From Halobaculum sp. MBLA0147 (GTDB lineage: Archaea > Halobacteriota > Halobacteria > Halobacteriales > Haloferacaceae), in NCBI RefSeq assembly GCF_041361345.1, contig NZ_JBGKAD010000001.1, forward strand, positions 1,612,001 through 1,676,000: a stretch of 64,000 bases of DNA, in the 5' to 3' direction. The notes below the pieces were generated by a model. That model did not search any database. It was given only the letters and a program-made list of their open reading frames with translations, and was not told where the DNA came from. Made by a program: the position numbers and the translations under genes. Every line of letters begins with the position of its first letter. The first letter of the stretch is position 1. Of the stretch, positions 23,885 to 33,146 are shown one piece after another.

Positions 23885-25875
23885 CAGCCGTCACCTCCCG
23901 TGCGGTCGACCAGCACGAACGACACTGCGGTGACCAGCAACAACACCGTTCCCATCGCGGTCGCCGGACCGAGTCGGCGACCGACGTACCGCTCGACGGC
24001 GATCGGCATCGTGTACGCCCCGCTCCCCTCCGCGAGGACGACCGTCGCGTCGAACTCGCCGACGCTGACCGCCAGGGCGAACGCCGCACCGGCGAGCACC
24101 CCCGGCCACACCAACGGGAGTTCCACGTCGACGAGCGCGCGGACGCGACTCGCCCCGAGACTGCGTGCCGACTCGACGAGTCGCCCGTCCAGTCCCCCGA
24201 GCGCCGGGGCGACGTTCCGGACGACGAACGGGTACGCCGCGACCGCGTGGGCCGCCGCGACGGCGACCGGGCCCGCGGCCGAGAGCCGGTAGCCGAACGC
24301 CGTCACGCCGAACACCAGCCCGCGGAGGAGTCCGAGTCCGACGACGACACCCGACACCGCCAGCGGCGCCATCGTCACCGCGTCGACGAGCGTCGACCCG
24401 CGGTACGAGCGGGTCGTCACCACCGCCATCGCCACGCCGGTCGGGAGCGCGATCACGAGCGTCGTCGCGGCGAAGACCAACGAGTTCCGCACCGCCGGCC
24501 ACGGCTTCACCTGGAACGACGCCCCCGTCGTCTGGCGGTCGAGCAGGAACCGGTACGCGCGGAGCGTGAACTGCCCGTCGACGACGACACTCTCGTACAG
24601 GACGCTCGCGACCGGCCCGAGGAAGACGACCGCGACGATCGCGGTGTACCCCGCGACCGCCGCCCGCGAGAGCAGTCGCGTGCGAGTCCACGCGGCCGCC
24701 GAGCGCCACCCGTCCGGGAGCAGTCGCCGCCGCGAGAGCGGGCGCCCGCCGCGTCGTTCCGTCCGCTGGCGCCGCTCGTACCGGAGGTACGCAGCCGTCA
24801 GTGCCAGCGAGATCCCCGACTCCAGTGCGGCTAGCGCCGCCGCCTCCCCGTACTCCAACTGGCGGATCGCGGAGTACAACACCACCTCGACGGTCGCCAG
24901 CCGCGCGCCGCCCAACGCGAGCACGATCGGGAAGGAGGCGAACGTGAAGACGAACGTCAGCGTCGCGCCCATCAACACCGCCGGGAGCAGCTGCGGCGCG
25001 ACCACGTCGCGGAACGCCCGCCGTCGGGAGGCACCCAGCGACCGCGCCGTCTCGACGGCACCGGCGTCGACGTTCTCCCACGCACTCGCGACGACACGTG
25101 TCACCAACGGCGCGTTGTAGAAGGCGTGTGCGAGCACGATGGCCGGCAGCGACGGGAGGAGGTCGAGGCGGGCGAGTCCGAGAACCGCCAACACCGTGTT
25201 CAGGGTGCCGTTGGCGCCGAACGCCGCGTAGAAGCCGACGACGACGAGCATCGACGGGAGGATGAACGGGACGATCGTCAGCGACCGGATCGTCTCCCGC
25301 CCGCGGAACTCGAAGCGCGCGAGCACCCACGCACCCGGCAGGCCGAGCAGCACGCTCGCGACCGTCGACAGCGCCGCCTGCCACGCCGTGAACCCGAACC
25401 GCCCGAGTGAGCCGAGCGCCAGCAGCGCCCCGACCGGGTCGGCGACCACCGCGGCGAGGGTCTCGCCCGGCTCGCCGAACACGTCGGCGAGTGTGCCGAC
25501 GGGATCGGCGAAGAGGTCGCCCAGCCAGCCGAGGTAGAACGGGTCCGTCGCGACGCCGACCAGCGGCGCGAGCGACGGCCGACCGTCGACGGTGACCGCC
25601 TCGACGAACACCGTCGCGACCGGGTAGTAGAAGACGACGACGAGTAAGGCGGCGGTGAGGGCCGCGAGTGCGGGGAGTGTGAACCGTTCGACACGCCCGG
25701 CGAGCGACTGGGTCGCGTCCGAGGCAGCGTCGCTCGTCGTCCGGGGGTTGTCGCCCGCCGTCCGGGTGTCCCCGCCCGTCGTCCGGAGACCGGGAACTCG
25801 TCGCGCCGCGGCGGCCGCTCGTCGACGGTACCGCCTCAGCCGTTCGCGAAGCGTCTCGACCACTGGTCCGTCCAT
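23881..25875 (-). CDS. ABC transporter fused permease, ThiP-like
   Basis: 664 residues with two binding-protein-dependent permease domains in tandem. EAA loops occur at ARSLGASRRRAFRDVVAPQL and ARSLGASRVRALVDVELPLV, each followed by G and hydrophobic helices. About 12 membrane helices are expected. ThiP and iron-type permeases share this fused form. It overlaps the binding-protein gene by 40 bases, which may mean the true start is GTG 25863. An Arg-rich N-terminal tail precedes the first helix. Confidence 0.85.
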   Translation of the reverse strand: MDGPVVETLRERLRRYRRRAAAAARRVPGLRTTGGDTRTAGDNPRTTSDAASDATQSLAGRVERFTLPALAALTAALLVVVFYYPVATVFVEAVTVDGRPSLAPLVGVATDPFYLGWLGDLFADPVGTLADVFGEPGETLAAVVADPVGALLALGSLGRFGFTAWQAALSTVASVLLGLPGAWVLARFEFRGRETIRSLTIVPFILPSMLVVVGFYAAFGANGTLNTVLAVLGLARLDLLPSLPAIVLAHAFYNAPLVTRVVASAWENVDAGAVETARSLGASRRRAFRDVVAPQLLPAVLMGATLTFVFTFASFPIVLALGGARLATVEVVLYSAIRQLEYGEAAALAALESGISLALTAAYLRYERRQRTERRGGRPLSRRRLLPDGWRSAAAWTRTRLLSRAAVAGYTAIVAVVFLGPVASVLYESVVVDGQFTLRAYRFLLDRQTTGASFQVKPWPAVRNSLVFAATTLVIALPTGVAMAVVTTRSYRGSTLVDAVTMAPLAVSGVVVGLGLLRGLVFGVTAFGYRLSAAGPVAVAAAHAVAAYPFVVRNVAPALGGLDGRLVESARSLGASRVRALVDVELPLVWPGVLAGAAFALAVSVGEFDATVVLAEGSGAYTMPIAVERYVGRRLGPATAMGTVLLLVTAVSFVLVDRTGGDGW

Positions 25876-26990
25876 TCGCCGACCTTCCCCTTCAACTCGC
25901 TGTACGAGAACGTCACCGCCTCCGGCGGTGCGACGGCGTACTCGTCGTAGGTGTCCGACAGCGGCGCGTCGGGGATCGCGGGGAACGTGACGTTCCGCTT
26001 GGCGATCCCGGCCTGGATCTCCGGTTCGAGCAGGAAGTCGACGAACTGCTCGGCCAACTGTGGGCTGTCCGTCTGGCGGAACACCGCGGCCCCCTCGGGG
26101 TTCGCGTACCCCTGGTCGTTCAGGAACCGCAGCTGGTGGCGGTCCATGTTCTGGTCGTAGCGGTTGGCGTACACCTGGTCGGTGGAGTACGACACCACCA
26201 TCGCCGCCTCACCCTCGCCGTAGGCGGCGTAGCTGTCCGACCAGTTGCCCAGCACGGTGACGCCGTCCTCCCGGAGACGGTCCCAGTAGTCGAGGAACCC
26301 GTCGGCGCCGAACCGGTCGACGGTGTGGAGCATGAACGCCTTCCCGGTCGACGAGGAGGTCGGGTTCTGTGCGAGCAGTTGTGCGGCGGTCCCCGAAGTC
26401 GCGAGTTCCTCGAACGTCTCCGGCGCCGTGAACGTGCCGTCCTCGGCCGTCGCGTCCCAGACGAGACAGATGTACCCAGAGGAGAACGGCACCGCACGCC
26501 CGTCCGGGTCGAACTCCAGGTCCGACTGCACCGTGTCGCGGCGGCCGATCCCGTCGGCGCTCCGGAACAGCGGCTCGGTGAACTGCCCGGAGCCACGCTT
26601 CCGGTCGACGCGCAACAGCATCTCCGTGTCGAGTCCGACGTACACGTCCGTCTCGAAGTCGACCCCCTGGATCGCGCGTTCCAGGTAGTAGTTCAGCTCG
26701 TTCTCGGGCGTCTGGTAGATCAGCGTCGCGTCGAACCGCTCCTCGAACCGGCGTTTGAGCCACGCGCCCGGACTCGAACTCGGCGCGTTCACGAACGGCG
26801 GGTAGGTGGCGACGACCAGCGTGTCGGCCGTCTCCGTCGCCGTCCCCGTCGTCGCGCCGGTTGTCTCCGTCTCGCCGCTCCCAGATCCGGACGCCGTCTC
26901 CGACTCCGTCGCGACCGGCTCCGCCTGACACCCCGACACCAGCGCCGCGGCACCCGCACCGACCGCACCGAGGTAGGTTCGTCGCTTCAT
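25836..26990 (-). CDS. Thiamine ABC transporter substrate-binding protein, ThiB-like
   Basis: 384-residue lipoprotein. The signal is RRTYLGAVGAGAAALVSGC with a lipobox, followed by a Thr/Glu linker. The mature part has family-typical patterns ENELNYYLERAIQGVDFETD, SSTGKAFMLHTVDRFG, YWDRLREDGVTVLGNWSDS and EAAMVVSYSTDQVYANRYD, which match thiamine/thiamine-phosphate binding proteins of the ThiB/TbpA group. It acts outside the membrane, feeding ThiP and ThiQ. It heads the operon, with TTTTGTACAA about 25 bases upstream. No TPP riboswitch is seen. Confidence 0.82.
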   Translation of the reverse strand: MKRRTYLGAVGAGAAALVSGCQAEPVATESETASGSGSGETETTGATTGTATETADTLVVATYPPFVNAPSSSPGAWLKRRFEERFDATLIYQTPENELNYYLERAIQGVDFETDVYVGLDTEMLLRVDRKRGSGQFTEPLFRSADGIGRRDTVQSDLEFDPDGRAVPFSSGYICLVWDATAEDGTFTAPETFEELATSGTAAQLLAQNPTSSSTGKAFMLHTVDRFGADGFLDYWDRLREDGVTVLGNWSDSYAAYGEGEAAMVVSYSTDQVYANRYDQNMDRHQLRFLNDQGYANPEGAAVFRQTDSPQLAEQFVDFLLEPEIQAGIAKRNVTFPAIPDAPLSDTYDEYAVAPPEAVTFSYSELKGKVGEWTDQWSRRFANG

Positions 26991-27425
26991 TACCCAGTGG
27001 TCGTAGCCCGTTGTACAAAAGACGACGGATTCCGGATCGGTCGTCTCGTCGGACGCCGGGGTCGCCGTGCTCTTCGGACTCGGACCCTACCCGCTCCGAT
27101 TCGTCACGCAGTCGTGCGGTCTCGGCGACGCCGGCGCGCTCGGCCGCTCCGTCTGGTGTCTCCGAGTAGCCGACGCCGGTCGCCGCGAGCGGCCCACGGA
27201 GTCGTCCGAGGGGAGTCGGCGAACTACTCCACACAGGTCTCCGATTCGCCGAGCCGTCGTTCGATCTCACATTACCAGCCGCTCTGTCCGCTTCCGTCTC
27301 TCTTCCCAGTCTTGCGGTTCTCTCGGCCGACTGGCGCCCTCGCCCCCACCCCGACGGACGCAGTCGACGACTGCCGAACTGTATCACCAACAATCGTTAA
27401 GTATCTGCGATTGTCACACGTTAGC
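26991..27425. other. Intergenic between thiB-like and GNAT genes
   Basis: Divergent promoter region of about 435 bases. The right end carries CGTTAAGTAT (about 27393-27402), a TATA-like box for the GNAT gene. I see no small gene or RNA in the rest. Confidence 0.5.
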
Positions 27426-28160
27426 ATGGAACTCTCCCCGAAGCGCGAGTTCGATCACCGTGGGCGCAAGGACATCTACGAGTACGTCGAGAGCAACGGC
27501 GTCGTCCGCGAGCGTGACGCACGGGCGGCCCTCCGGATGGACCCGGCGGAGTTCGGCCACCACGTGAACGTCCTCAAACGCGATGGGGTACTCGCGGAGA
27601 CCGAGGACGGGCGGCTCCGCGTGGGGTACACGCGGGCCGACGAGGAGACACACGAGAGCGACGAGGTCACCTTCACCGTCCGCGGCGCGCGACAGGCGGA
27701 CATCACGGGACTCGTCGGGCTGATGCGGACCGCGATGGACGAGGACTACGTCGTCGCCGAGAGCGTCGCGGACATGCTCGACCACGAGGAGGTACTGCTC
27801 CGCCACAACGACGTGGAGTCGCGCGTGTTCTTCGTCGCCTGCGTCGACGACGACGTGGTCGGGTGGGTCCACGTCTCCGCGCCGGAGTTGGACAAGCTCT
27901 CGCACACCGCGGAGCTGACGGTCGGGGTGCTCTCGGGGTACCGCGGCCACGGCATCGGGAGCGCGCTGCTGTCGCGGGGCGTCGAGTGGAGCCGCGACCA
28001 GGGGTACGAGAAGGTGTACAACAGCGTCCCGGCGACCAACGAGCGCGCCGTCGCGTTCCTCGAAGACCACGGCTGGCACGAGGAGGCGCGCCGGACGGAC
28101 CACTACCGGATCGACGACGAGTACGTCGACGAGGTGATGATGGGGTTGGAACTGGACTGA
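27426..28160 (+). CDS. Fusion of N-terminal winged helix and GNAT acetyltransferase
   Basis: 244 residues. Residues 1-65 form a winged helix (DIYEYVESNGVVRERDARAA then PAEFGHHVNVLKRDGVLAE). Residues 75-240 form a GNAT domain with the acetyl-CoA loop LSGYRGHGIGSALLSRGVEW and the C-terminal NSVPATNERAVAFLEDHGW. It may sense or regulate as well as acetylate; the substrate is unknown. The TATA-like box about 25 bases upstream supports ATG 27426. Confidence 0.85.
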   Translation: MELSPKREFDHRGRKDIYEYVESNGVVRERDARAALRMDPAEFGHHVNVLKRDGVLAETEDGRLRVGYTRADEETHESDEVTFTVRGARQADITGLVGLMRTAMDEDYVVAESVADMLDHEEVLLRHNDVESRVFFVACVDDDVVGWVHVSAPELDKLSHTAELTVGVLSGYRGHGIGSALLSRGVEWSRDQGYEKVYNSVPATNERAVAFLEDHGWHEEARRTDHYRIDDEYVDEVMMGLELD

Positions 28161-28173
28161 TCCACCCACCGAC

Positions 28174-28671
28174 TCACAGGAACACCGTCAGCGCCAGTCC
28201 GAGCAGGATACAGCCCGTCAGCAGCGCCTGGACCACGTTCGAGGCGAGCATCCCGGCCGTCGTGACGAGTGCGGTCCGGAGGCTCGCCTCCCGGTCCGCG
28301 CCGCCGAGGTACTCCGCGAGGAACACCGTGCCGGCGACGCCCACCAAGACGCCGACGGGGCCCGCCACGAACAGCAGCGCCACGCCCGCGACGGCGGCGA
28401 GAATCGTCGTCCGTGTCGAGGCACCGCCGGCCTCCGCCGCGATCGCGCCGCCGAACCAGTCGACGAGCAGCGTCACCACGCCCAGCGTCACCAGTCCCGC
28501 GAGCACGAGCGGCCCCGGGTCGGTGTAGCCGGTCGACCACCAGTACAGTCCGACCCCCGCCAACGAGAACACTGCCCCCGGCGCGAACGGGATCAGACTC
28601 CCGACGACGCCCGCGAGCGCCAACAGGAGGGCGAACAGGGCGACGATGTCCAGCCCGAAGACGAGACTCAT
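28174..28671 (-). CDS. DUF456-family membrane protein
   Basis: 165 residues from ATG 28671 (MSLVFGLDIVALFALLLALA). The Gly-rich helical pattern (GVVGSLIPFAPGAVFSLAG, TLLVDWFGGAIAAEAGGAS, GPVGVLVGVAGTVFLAEYL) matches the DUF456 family of glycine-zipper membrane proteins. About five helices are predicted. Function is unknown. It converges with the GNAT gene. A longer frame from 28776 adds 35 Cys/Pro/Arg-rich residues, which I discount. Confidence 0.8.
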   Translation of the reverse strand: MSLVFGLDIVALFALLLALAGVVGSLIPFAPGAVFSLAGVGLYWWSTGYTDPGPLVLAGLVTLGVVTLLVDWFGGAIAAEAGGASTRTTILAAVAGVALLFVAGPVGVLVGVAGTVFLAEYLGGADREASLRTALVTTAGMLASNVVQALLTGCILLGLALTVFL

Positions 28672-29627
28672 CGCCCGTCGGTACACACCCGCCGCCGGTG
28701 TGTCTTGTGCCGCGTCGGGTGGTTCGTCGGGACGACGAGAGACGCACCCAGCCGGTTCGATATAGCACTCTTCCATTTACGCTCGTCTACGACCCCACAG
28801 ACGGCGCAGTGCCGGGCGGCGATCGGCGTGGACGGCGTCGGCACCGTGTGCAGCGGTAGTGAGCCCCGGGGGCAGCCACTCGCGCCGGGCGGACGGCGAC
28901 CGACGAGTGACACGGCGGGCCCGCGGGTCGGGTACCGAGAGTGGTCGGCGCACCCCCAGTGAGAGTCTAGAGGTTTGGACTGGAGTGTCCGACCTCGACG
29001 GCGCACTCCACGTCGACGAGCCTCCGGTAGGCACCGCCGAGACGACGGGAGACCACGTCACCGACTCACCCCTCCGAACGACGACCGGAGATCGGGATCG
29101 TTCGACGATCACGCGTGGGTGGACGGTCGACGGCCCCGAGGAAGAGAGACGAGTCACCACGCGGCAGGCGACGGCCGACCGGCCGCCCCTCCGATTCGGA
29201 GCCGCCTCGGCGAGGTGATCCCCGATTCGCTCGTCGGACACCCCGGCTGACCTCGTGTCTCACCGCGGTCCGTCCTCGGTCCGGCCGACCCGACACGGAC
29301 CGCCCGGTCCGCCCGTCGACGTGGTCGGGCCACCACCGACCCGCGCGAGCACGAGTCCCGAGTGAATCCGGACGACCACTCCACACGGACGAGATGGCTG
29401 TGTCGCTCGCACCCGGCGACTCACCTCGCCGTCCACGTTCGACGCCCGGACGGACGACGGGCGGTGCCGAGCTGGCCAGACCCATCTGGGTCGCCGTCCG
29501 ACCGGTCGAGCGGGGAGATCCGGCGCGAACGGAGTCGACTCTGGCGACACGCGGGTCACTCGGTCCAGTCTGTCGCGCCACGATCGACCTCGTAAACCAC
29601 TGTTTGCGATACAGAACCGGCTCGGGG
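28672..29627. other. Gene-free stretch of about 950 bases
   Basis: Several open frames exist on both strands (for example 28859-29218 plus, 29066-29581 minus), but none shows domain-like sequence, halophile-typical amino-acid balance or a promoter. This is the longest silent stretch in the window. It may be a decayed gene or a regulatory or RNA-coding region. Confidence 0.4.
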
Positions 29628-30467
29628 CTACCTCGTGTCCGCCTCGCGGACGAGCGCGAGGAGGGCGGCGGTCGTCGCGAGCAGACACGTCGCCGCCGCG
29701 TGGAGGGCGGTCTCGACGGCGACGGGACGGTCGAAACAGCCCGCGAGGGCGATCGCCAGCGGGGCGTGACCGGGGAGGAGGGCCGCGAGTGCCGGCGGGT
29801 CGGTCGCCAGCGGGTTCTGGAAGACGAACAGGTCGATCATCGTGCCGAACAAGACGACGTAGACGCCCGCGAGGCGCCCGACCGTCGCGCCGACGAGGAC
29901 ACCGACGGCGGCGTACGTCAGCGCGGCGAGCACCGTCCCGAGCAGGAACACCGGGAGCGACACTGGCTCGACGGTCGCCAACGAGACCGCGACCGGGACG
30001 ACCGCGGCACACACCGCGAGCAGTCCCAGCGGTCCCAGACGCGCCGCAACCACCTCCGTGGCCGTGTAGCCGGCCGCGACGAGTCGCGCGTCCGCGGCCG
30101 CCGCCGACCGGACGACGAACAACCCGGCCACACCGGCGACGAGCGCCGCGGTCATCGGGGTCGTGAACGCCGGGAACGCCGTCTCCAGTGTGGTCTGGAC
30201 GGTGTCGCCACCGAGGTGGAGCCGTGCCGGACCCGTCGGAGCCACGACGCCGAACAGCCCGACGACGTACGCGGGGGCGACGACCAGCAGTGCCAGCAGC
30301 GTCGGCGTCCGCCGCAGGTCGACGAGTCCGTACCACGTCGCCGTCGCGACGCGACGCAGTCGACGGATCGGACCACGCCGCGCTCCTCGGGTCGCCACGA
30401 CGCCACCGTCGGCCTCGGCGGACGCGTCGGCGTCGGTGGTGTGTGACCGCCGGGTCACGTCGCCCAC
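29628..30467 (-). CDS. ABC-2 type exporter permease subunit B
   Basis: 279 residues with about six hydrophobic helices (LLALLVVAPAYVVGLFGVVA, TPMTAALVAGVAGLFVV, VFLLGTVLAALTYAAVGVLV, VYVVLFGTMIDLFVFQN). The N-terminal Arg-rich cytoplasmic segment and helix pattern suit ABC-2 exporter subunits. It is the last gene of an operon ATPase-permease-54-residue protein-this gene, with each junction overlapping. The GTG start overlaps the preceding small gene by 13 bases. The substrate is unknown. Confidence 0.72.
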   Translation of the reverse strand: MGDVTRRSHTTDADASAEADGGVVATRGARRGPIRRLRRVATATWYGLVDLRRTPTLLALLVVAPAYVVGLFGVVAPTGPARLHLGGDTVQTTLETAFPAFTTPMTAALVAGVAGLFVVRSAAAADARLVAAGYTATEVVAARLGPLGLLAVCAAVVPVAVSLATVEPVSLPVFLLGTVLAALTYAAVGVLVGATVGRLAGVYVVLFGTMIDLFVFQNPLATDPPALAALLPGHAPLAIALAGCFDRPVAVETALHAAATCLLATTAALLALVREADTR

Positions 30468-30619
30468 CTCCGTTCTGGATCGAGCCGGCCGACGCGGTGT
30501 GCGAGGAGGAGGCCGACGGCCGTCGTGACCGCAGTCACGACGAGGAGTACGACCACCGCCGGAGAGACGGCGTGCGTGGCGACGCCGTGGAGGTGGGTCG
30601 CCGGGAGCGTCGCGATCAC
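30455..30619 (-). CDS. 54-residue single-helix membrane protein in the exporter operon
   Basis: The ORF starts at GTG 30619, overlapping the permease stop (GTGA), and ends at 30455, overlapping the next gene by 13 bases. One membrane helix is clear (AVVVLLVVTAVTTAVGLLLA), followed by a basic tail ending DPERRWAT. The overlaps on both sides make it a genuine operon member despite its size. It is probably a small accessory subunit of the exporter; no family is recognised. Confidence 0.65.
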   Translation of the reverse strand: MIATLPATHLHGVATHAVSPAVVVLLVVTAVTTAVGLLLAHRVGRLDPERRWAT

Positions 30620-31461
30620 GACGACCACCCCCGATCGATCTCGGCGACGGCCGCGTCGGTGTGGCTAGCTGCCGAGAGCCCGCCGGTCGCGCGACTGTAC
30701 GCGACCAGCGCGACCGGGAGGAGGGCCGCGGGCCACGCGAGCGCGGGGAGCAGGTGGCCGTCGGGCAGAGAGCCGTCGAGGACCGCGGCGGTGAACAGCG
30801 CGTTGGCGTGCGCCAGCGGGAGCAGGTCCGTCACGCCGACCGTGCCGAGCCACGGGACGGACAGCGACGCGTCGATCGGGAACAGTCCCGACGAGAGGGC
30901 GTTGTCGAGGTCCGCGAGGAACACCAACACGAGCGACCCTTCGAGTTCGGTCGGACGGAGCGTGGCGACGACGACCCCGAGGAGGCCGTAGACGGACGCC
31001 GCGAGCAGCAGGACCGCGGCGGCGACGAGCGGTGCGGCCACGTCGACGCCGACCGCCAGCGTCGCCAGCGCGCTGATCGACGCGACGGCGGCCGCACAGC
31101 CGACGGTCGCGACGCGTGCGACGACCGTCACCGAGCGTGGGAGGCCGGCGACGGCGGCGCGCTCGTCACCGCTGCGAGCCGCGACGGTCTCGAACAGCCC
31201 GACCAGCCCGGCGAGGAACGCCGCCGCGAACAGTGCGCCGGTGACGCGACCGAGCGTCGCCGGATCTGCGGACAGTCCCGGGAGTCCGGGGAAGCTCGCG
31301 AGTGCGACGCCGTACACCCAGACGACGACCGGCGGGAGGACGACGGCACCGGCGACGACCGCCCGTCGCCGCGCCAGCGCCCGGAGTTCGACGGCGGTGA
31401 CGACCCACAGGCGCCGGAGGCCGGCGACGAGTGGTGCCGCCTCTGGGGACCCGCTCGTCAC
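30616..31461 (-). CDS. ABC-2 type exporter permease subunit A
   Basis: 281 residues with six or so hydrophobic helices (VVAGAVVLPPVVVWVYGVAL, ATLGRVTGALFAAAFLAGLV, APLVAAAVLLLAASVYGLLG, LLPALAWPAALLPVALVAYS). The N-terminal cytoplasmic WVVTAVELRALARRR precedes helix 1, as usual for ABC-2 permeases. It overlaps the ATPase gene by 4 bases. With the second permease it probably forms a heterodimeric channel for drugs, lipids or peptides. Confidence 0.75.
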   Translation of the reverse strand: MTSGSPEAAPLVAGLRRLWVVTAVELRALARRRAVVAGAVVLPPVVVWVYGVALASFPGLPGLSADPATLGRVTGALFAAAFLAGLVGLFETVAARSGDERAAVAGLPRSVTVVARVATVGCAAAVASISALATLAVGVDVAAPLVAAAVLLLAASVYGLLGVVVATLRPTELEGSLVLVFLADLDNALSSGLFPIDASLSVPWLGTVGVTDLLPLAHANALFTAAVLDGSLPDGHLLPALAWPAALLPVALVAYSRATGGLSAASHTDAAVAEIDRGWSS

Positions 31462-32438
31462 GACTCGTCACCTCGTGTCGTCGTCCGTGTGTCCGTGGTC
31501 GTGCGGTCCGGTGGCTCGGCAGTGCCCGTTTCGGGTCGATCCACCGGCGCGGCTGCGTCGTCGTGTCCGGGACTCCCGTCGTCGGCGGTGTCGTGTGCGG
31601 CCGTGCGTGGCTGTCGTCCGGGGTCGTCGCGCTCGTGGAGCTCCCCGTCGCGCAGTTCCAACACGCGGTCGAACCGCTCGCGTTCGCTGACGAGGTGCGA
31701 GACGATCGCGACCGCGGTGCCGTCGGCGACGAGGTCCTCGGTGAGCTCCCAGAAGGCGAGGTACGTCTCCCAGTCGAAGCCGGTGTACGGCTCGTCGAGC
31801 AACAGCACGTCCGGATCGTGTAACACGGCGACGGCGAGGTTCACTTTCCGCCGGTTGCCGCCCGACAGCGCCGCGACGCGGTAGTCGAGGAACCGCTCGA
31901 AGTCGAGTCGCTCCGCGAGCGTGTCGCGTCGCTCGCGCACCCGATCGGCGTCCATCCCGTACGCCTCGCCGAACAGTCGGAACGTCTCCGCGACGGTGAG
32001 CCGGTCGTACAACAGCGACTCCTGTGGACACCAGCCGACGCGACCGGCAGTGGCGACCTGCCCCGCGTCCGGTTCGAGCGTCCCGACCAGAATCTGCAAC
32101 AGTGTCGACTTCCCGGAGCCGTTCGCGCCGACGATCCCGACGATCTCGCCGGGCCACAGCGTCAGGTCCGCGCCCGCCAACACCGAGACCGGTTCGCCGA
32201 CGAGCGGCAGCCGCGAGCCGTACGACTTCTCGATCCCGCTCGCACGGAACACCGGTCCGGCGTCGTCGGACGCGACCGCGTCGTCTCCCCACACACCGCG
32301 CTCGGCGTCGTCCGGTTCGCCGGTCCCGTCTCTCGTTGCGGAGGCAGCCACACCCCCATCGGTGAACGGCTGATCGGTCACCGTCCCGTCTGGCGGGTCG
32401 ACACCACTCGTACCGTCCGTGTTCGATATGTTCGGCAT
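31458..32438 (-). CDS. ABC exporter ATPase subunit
   Basis: About 326 residues from ATG 32438 (MPNISNTDGT). Walker A is GANGSGKSTLLQILVG, the signature-like segment is ALSGGNRRKVNLAVAVL, Walker B is VLLLDEPYTGFDWETY, and the switch region VSHLV follows. Q-loop CPQES is present. The N-terminal roughly 55 and C-terminal roughly 60 residues are acidic, disordered tails. It is the first gene of the exporter operon. The promoter (CTAAATC, about 25 bases upstream) and a GAATATTC palindrome lie between it and the divergent regulator. Confidence 0.88.
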   Translation of the reverse strand: MPNISNTDGTSGVDPPDGTVTDQPFTDGGVAASATRDGTGEPDDAERGVWGDDAVASDDAGPVFRASGIEKSYGSRLPLVGEPVSVLAGADLTLWPGEIVGIVGANGSGKSTLLQILVGTLEPDAGQVATAGRVGWCPQESLLYDRLTVAETFRLFGEAYGMDADRVRERRDTLAERLDFERFLDYRVAALSGGNRRKVNLAVAVLHDPDVLLLDEPYTGFDWETYLAFWELTEDLVADGTAVAIVSHLVSERERFDRVLELRDGELHERDDPGRQPRTAAHDTADDGSPGHDDAAAPVDRPETGTAEPPDRTTTDTRTTTRGDES

Positions 32439-32443
32439 CAAGC

Positions 32444-32470
32444 GAATATTCCGAACGAAGCGATTTAGTC
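32444..32470. promoter_or_regulatory. Shared divergent promoter with GAATATTC palindrome
   Basis: The element GATTTAGTC (32462-32470) sits about 26 bases before GTG 32493 on the plus strand. Its complement GACTAAATC sits about 25 bases before ATG 32438 on the minus strand. So one TATA-like site serves both directions or two overlap. The perfect 8-bp palindrome GAATATTC (32444-32451) lies between that TATA box and the exporter start, a natural repressor position. Confidence 0.6.
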
Positions 32471-32492
32471 CTTTCGCCCAAGACCGCGGGGT

Positions 32493-33044
32493 GTGAGCGA
32501 CACCGAGACCGCCGAGGAGTTGACCCCGGACGGACCCGCCGGCGAGGCGCGCGAGCGGGTGATCCAGGCGATCGAGCAGAGTGCGGAGATCTACGGGTTG
32601 AGTCGCAGCTACGGGCGGCTGTACGGGTTGTTGTACTTCGCCGACGGCCCGGCGTCGCTGGACGCCCTCGTCGAGGCGAGCGGGTACGCGAAGTCGACCG
32701 TCTCGACGACACTGAAGGACATGGAGCGACTCCACCTGGTCTACCGCCGGTCGGTGCCGGGCGAGGGGAAGAAGGCGTTCTACGAGGCCGAACGCGACTT
32801 CTGGACCGTCCTCCAGGAGTTCCTCCGGCGCGAGGTCCAACGCGAGATCAACACGATGCAGCGCGCGTTGACGGAGGCCGAGGAGACGCTCGAAGACACC
32901 GACGGCGAGGTGGCCGCCCGCGACCGCGAGCGGGTCAGACAGCTCCGGCAGACGTACGAGCGCAGCGACCGTCTCGTCCGACTGTTGACCGGGTCGTCCG
33001 TCGAACGGTTGGCGGACCTGCTCGGGCGACTCCGCGGGGAGTGA
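32493..33044 (+). CDS. GbsR/MarR-family transcriptional regulator
   Basis: 183 residues. The winged helix is YGLLYFADGPASLDALVEAS then YAKSTVSTTLKDMERLHLVY, with a charged wing (PGEGKKAFYEAE). A long C-terminal helical region (VQREINTMQRALTEAEETLE) likely dimerises. This GbsR-type architecture is common in haloarchaea beside ABC exporters, which it often represses. It is divergent from the exporter operon over a 54-base promoter. Confidence 0.85.
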   Translation: MSDTETAEELTPDGPAGEARERVIQAIEQSAEIYGLSRSYGRLYGLLYFADGPASLDALVEASGYAKSTVSTTLKDMERLHLVYRRSVPGEGKKAFYEAERDFWTVLQEFLRREVQREINTMQRALTEAEETLEDTDGEVAARDRERVRQLRQTYERSDRLVRLLTGSSVERLADLLGRLRGE

Positions 33045-33146
33045 CTGCCGAGCCGTCGAGGTGGCTCCACGGGGAGCGGTACCCCCGTCACGGACTGGGT
33101 CGCCGGGGCCCGAAGAGGCAAGCCCACGCGGAGCCACGGGCGTCGT

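Noticed and set aside
26991-27425. TPP riboswitch before the ThiB-like gene
   Set aside because: I looked for the conserved CTGAGA-type core on the minus strand and found none; the leader before the ATG also looks too short.
29115-30446. 443-codon plus-strand frame opposite the exporter permease
   Set aside because: Arg/Asp/His-rich without domain patterns; it is the antisense of the permease and of the silent stretch.
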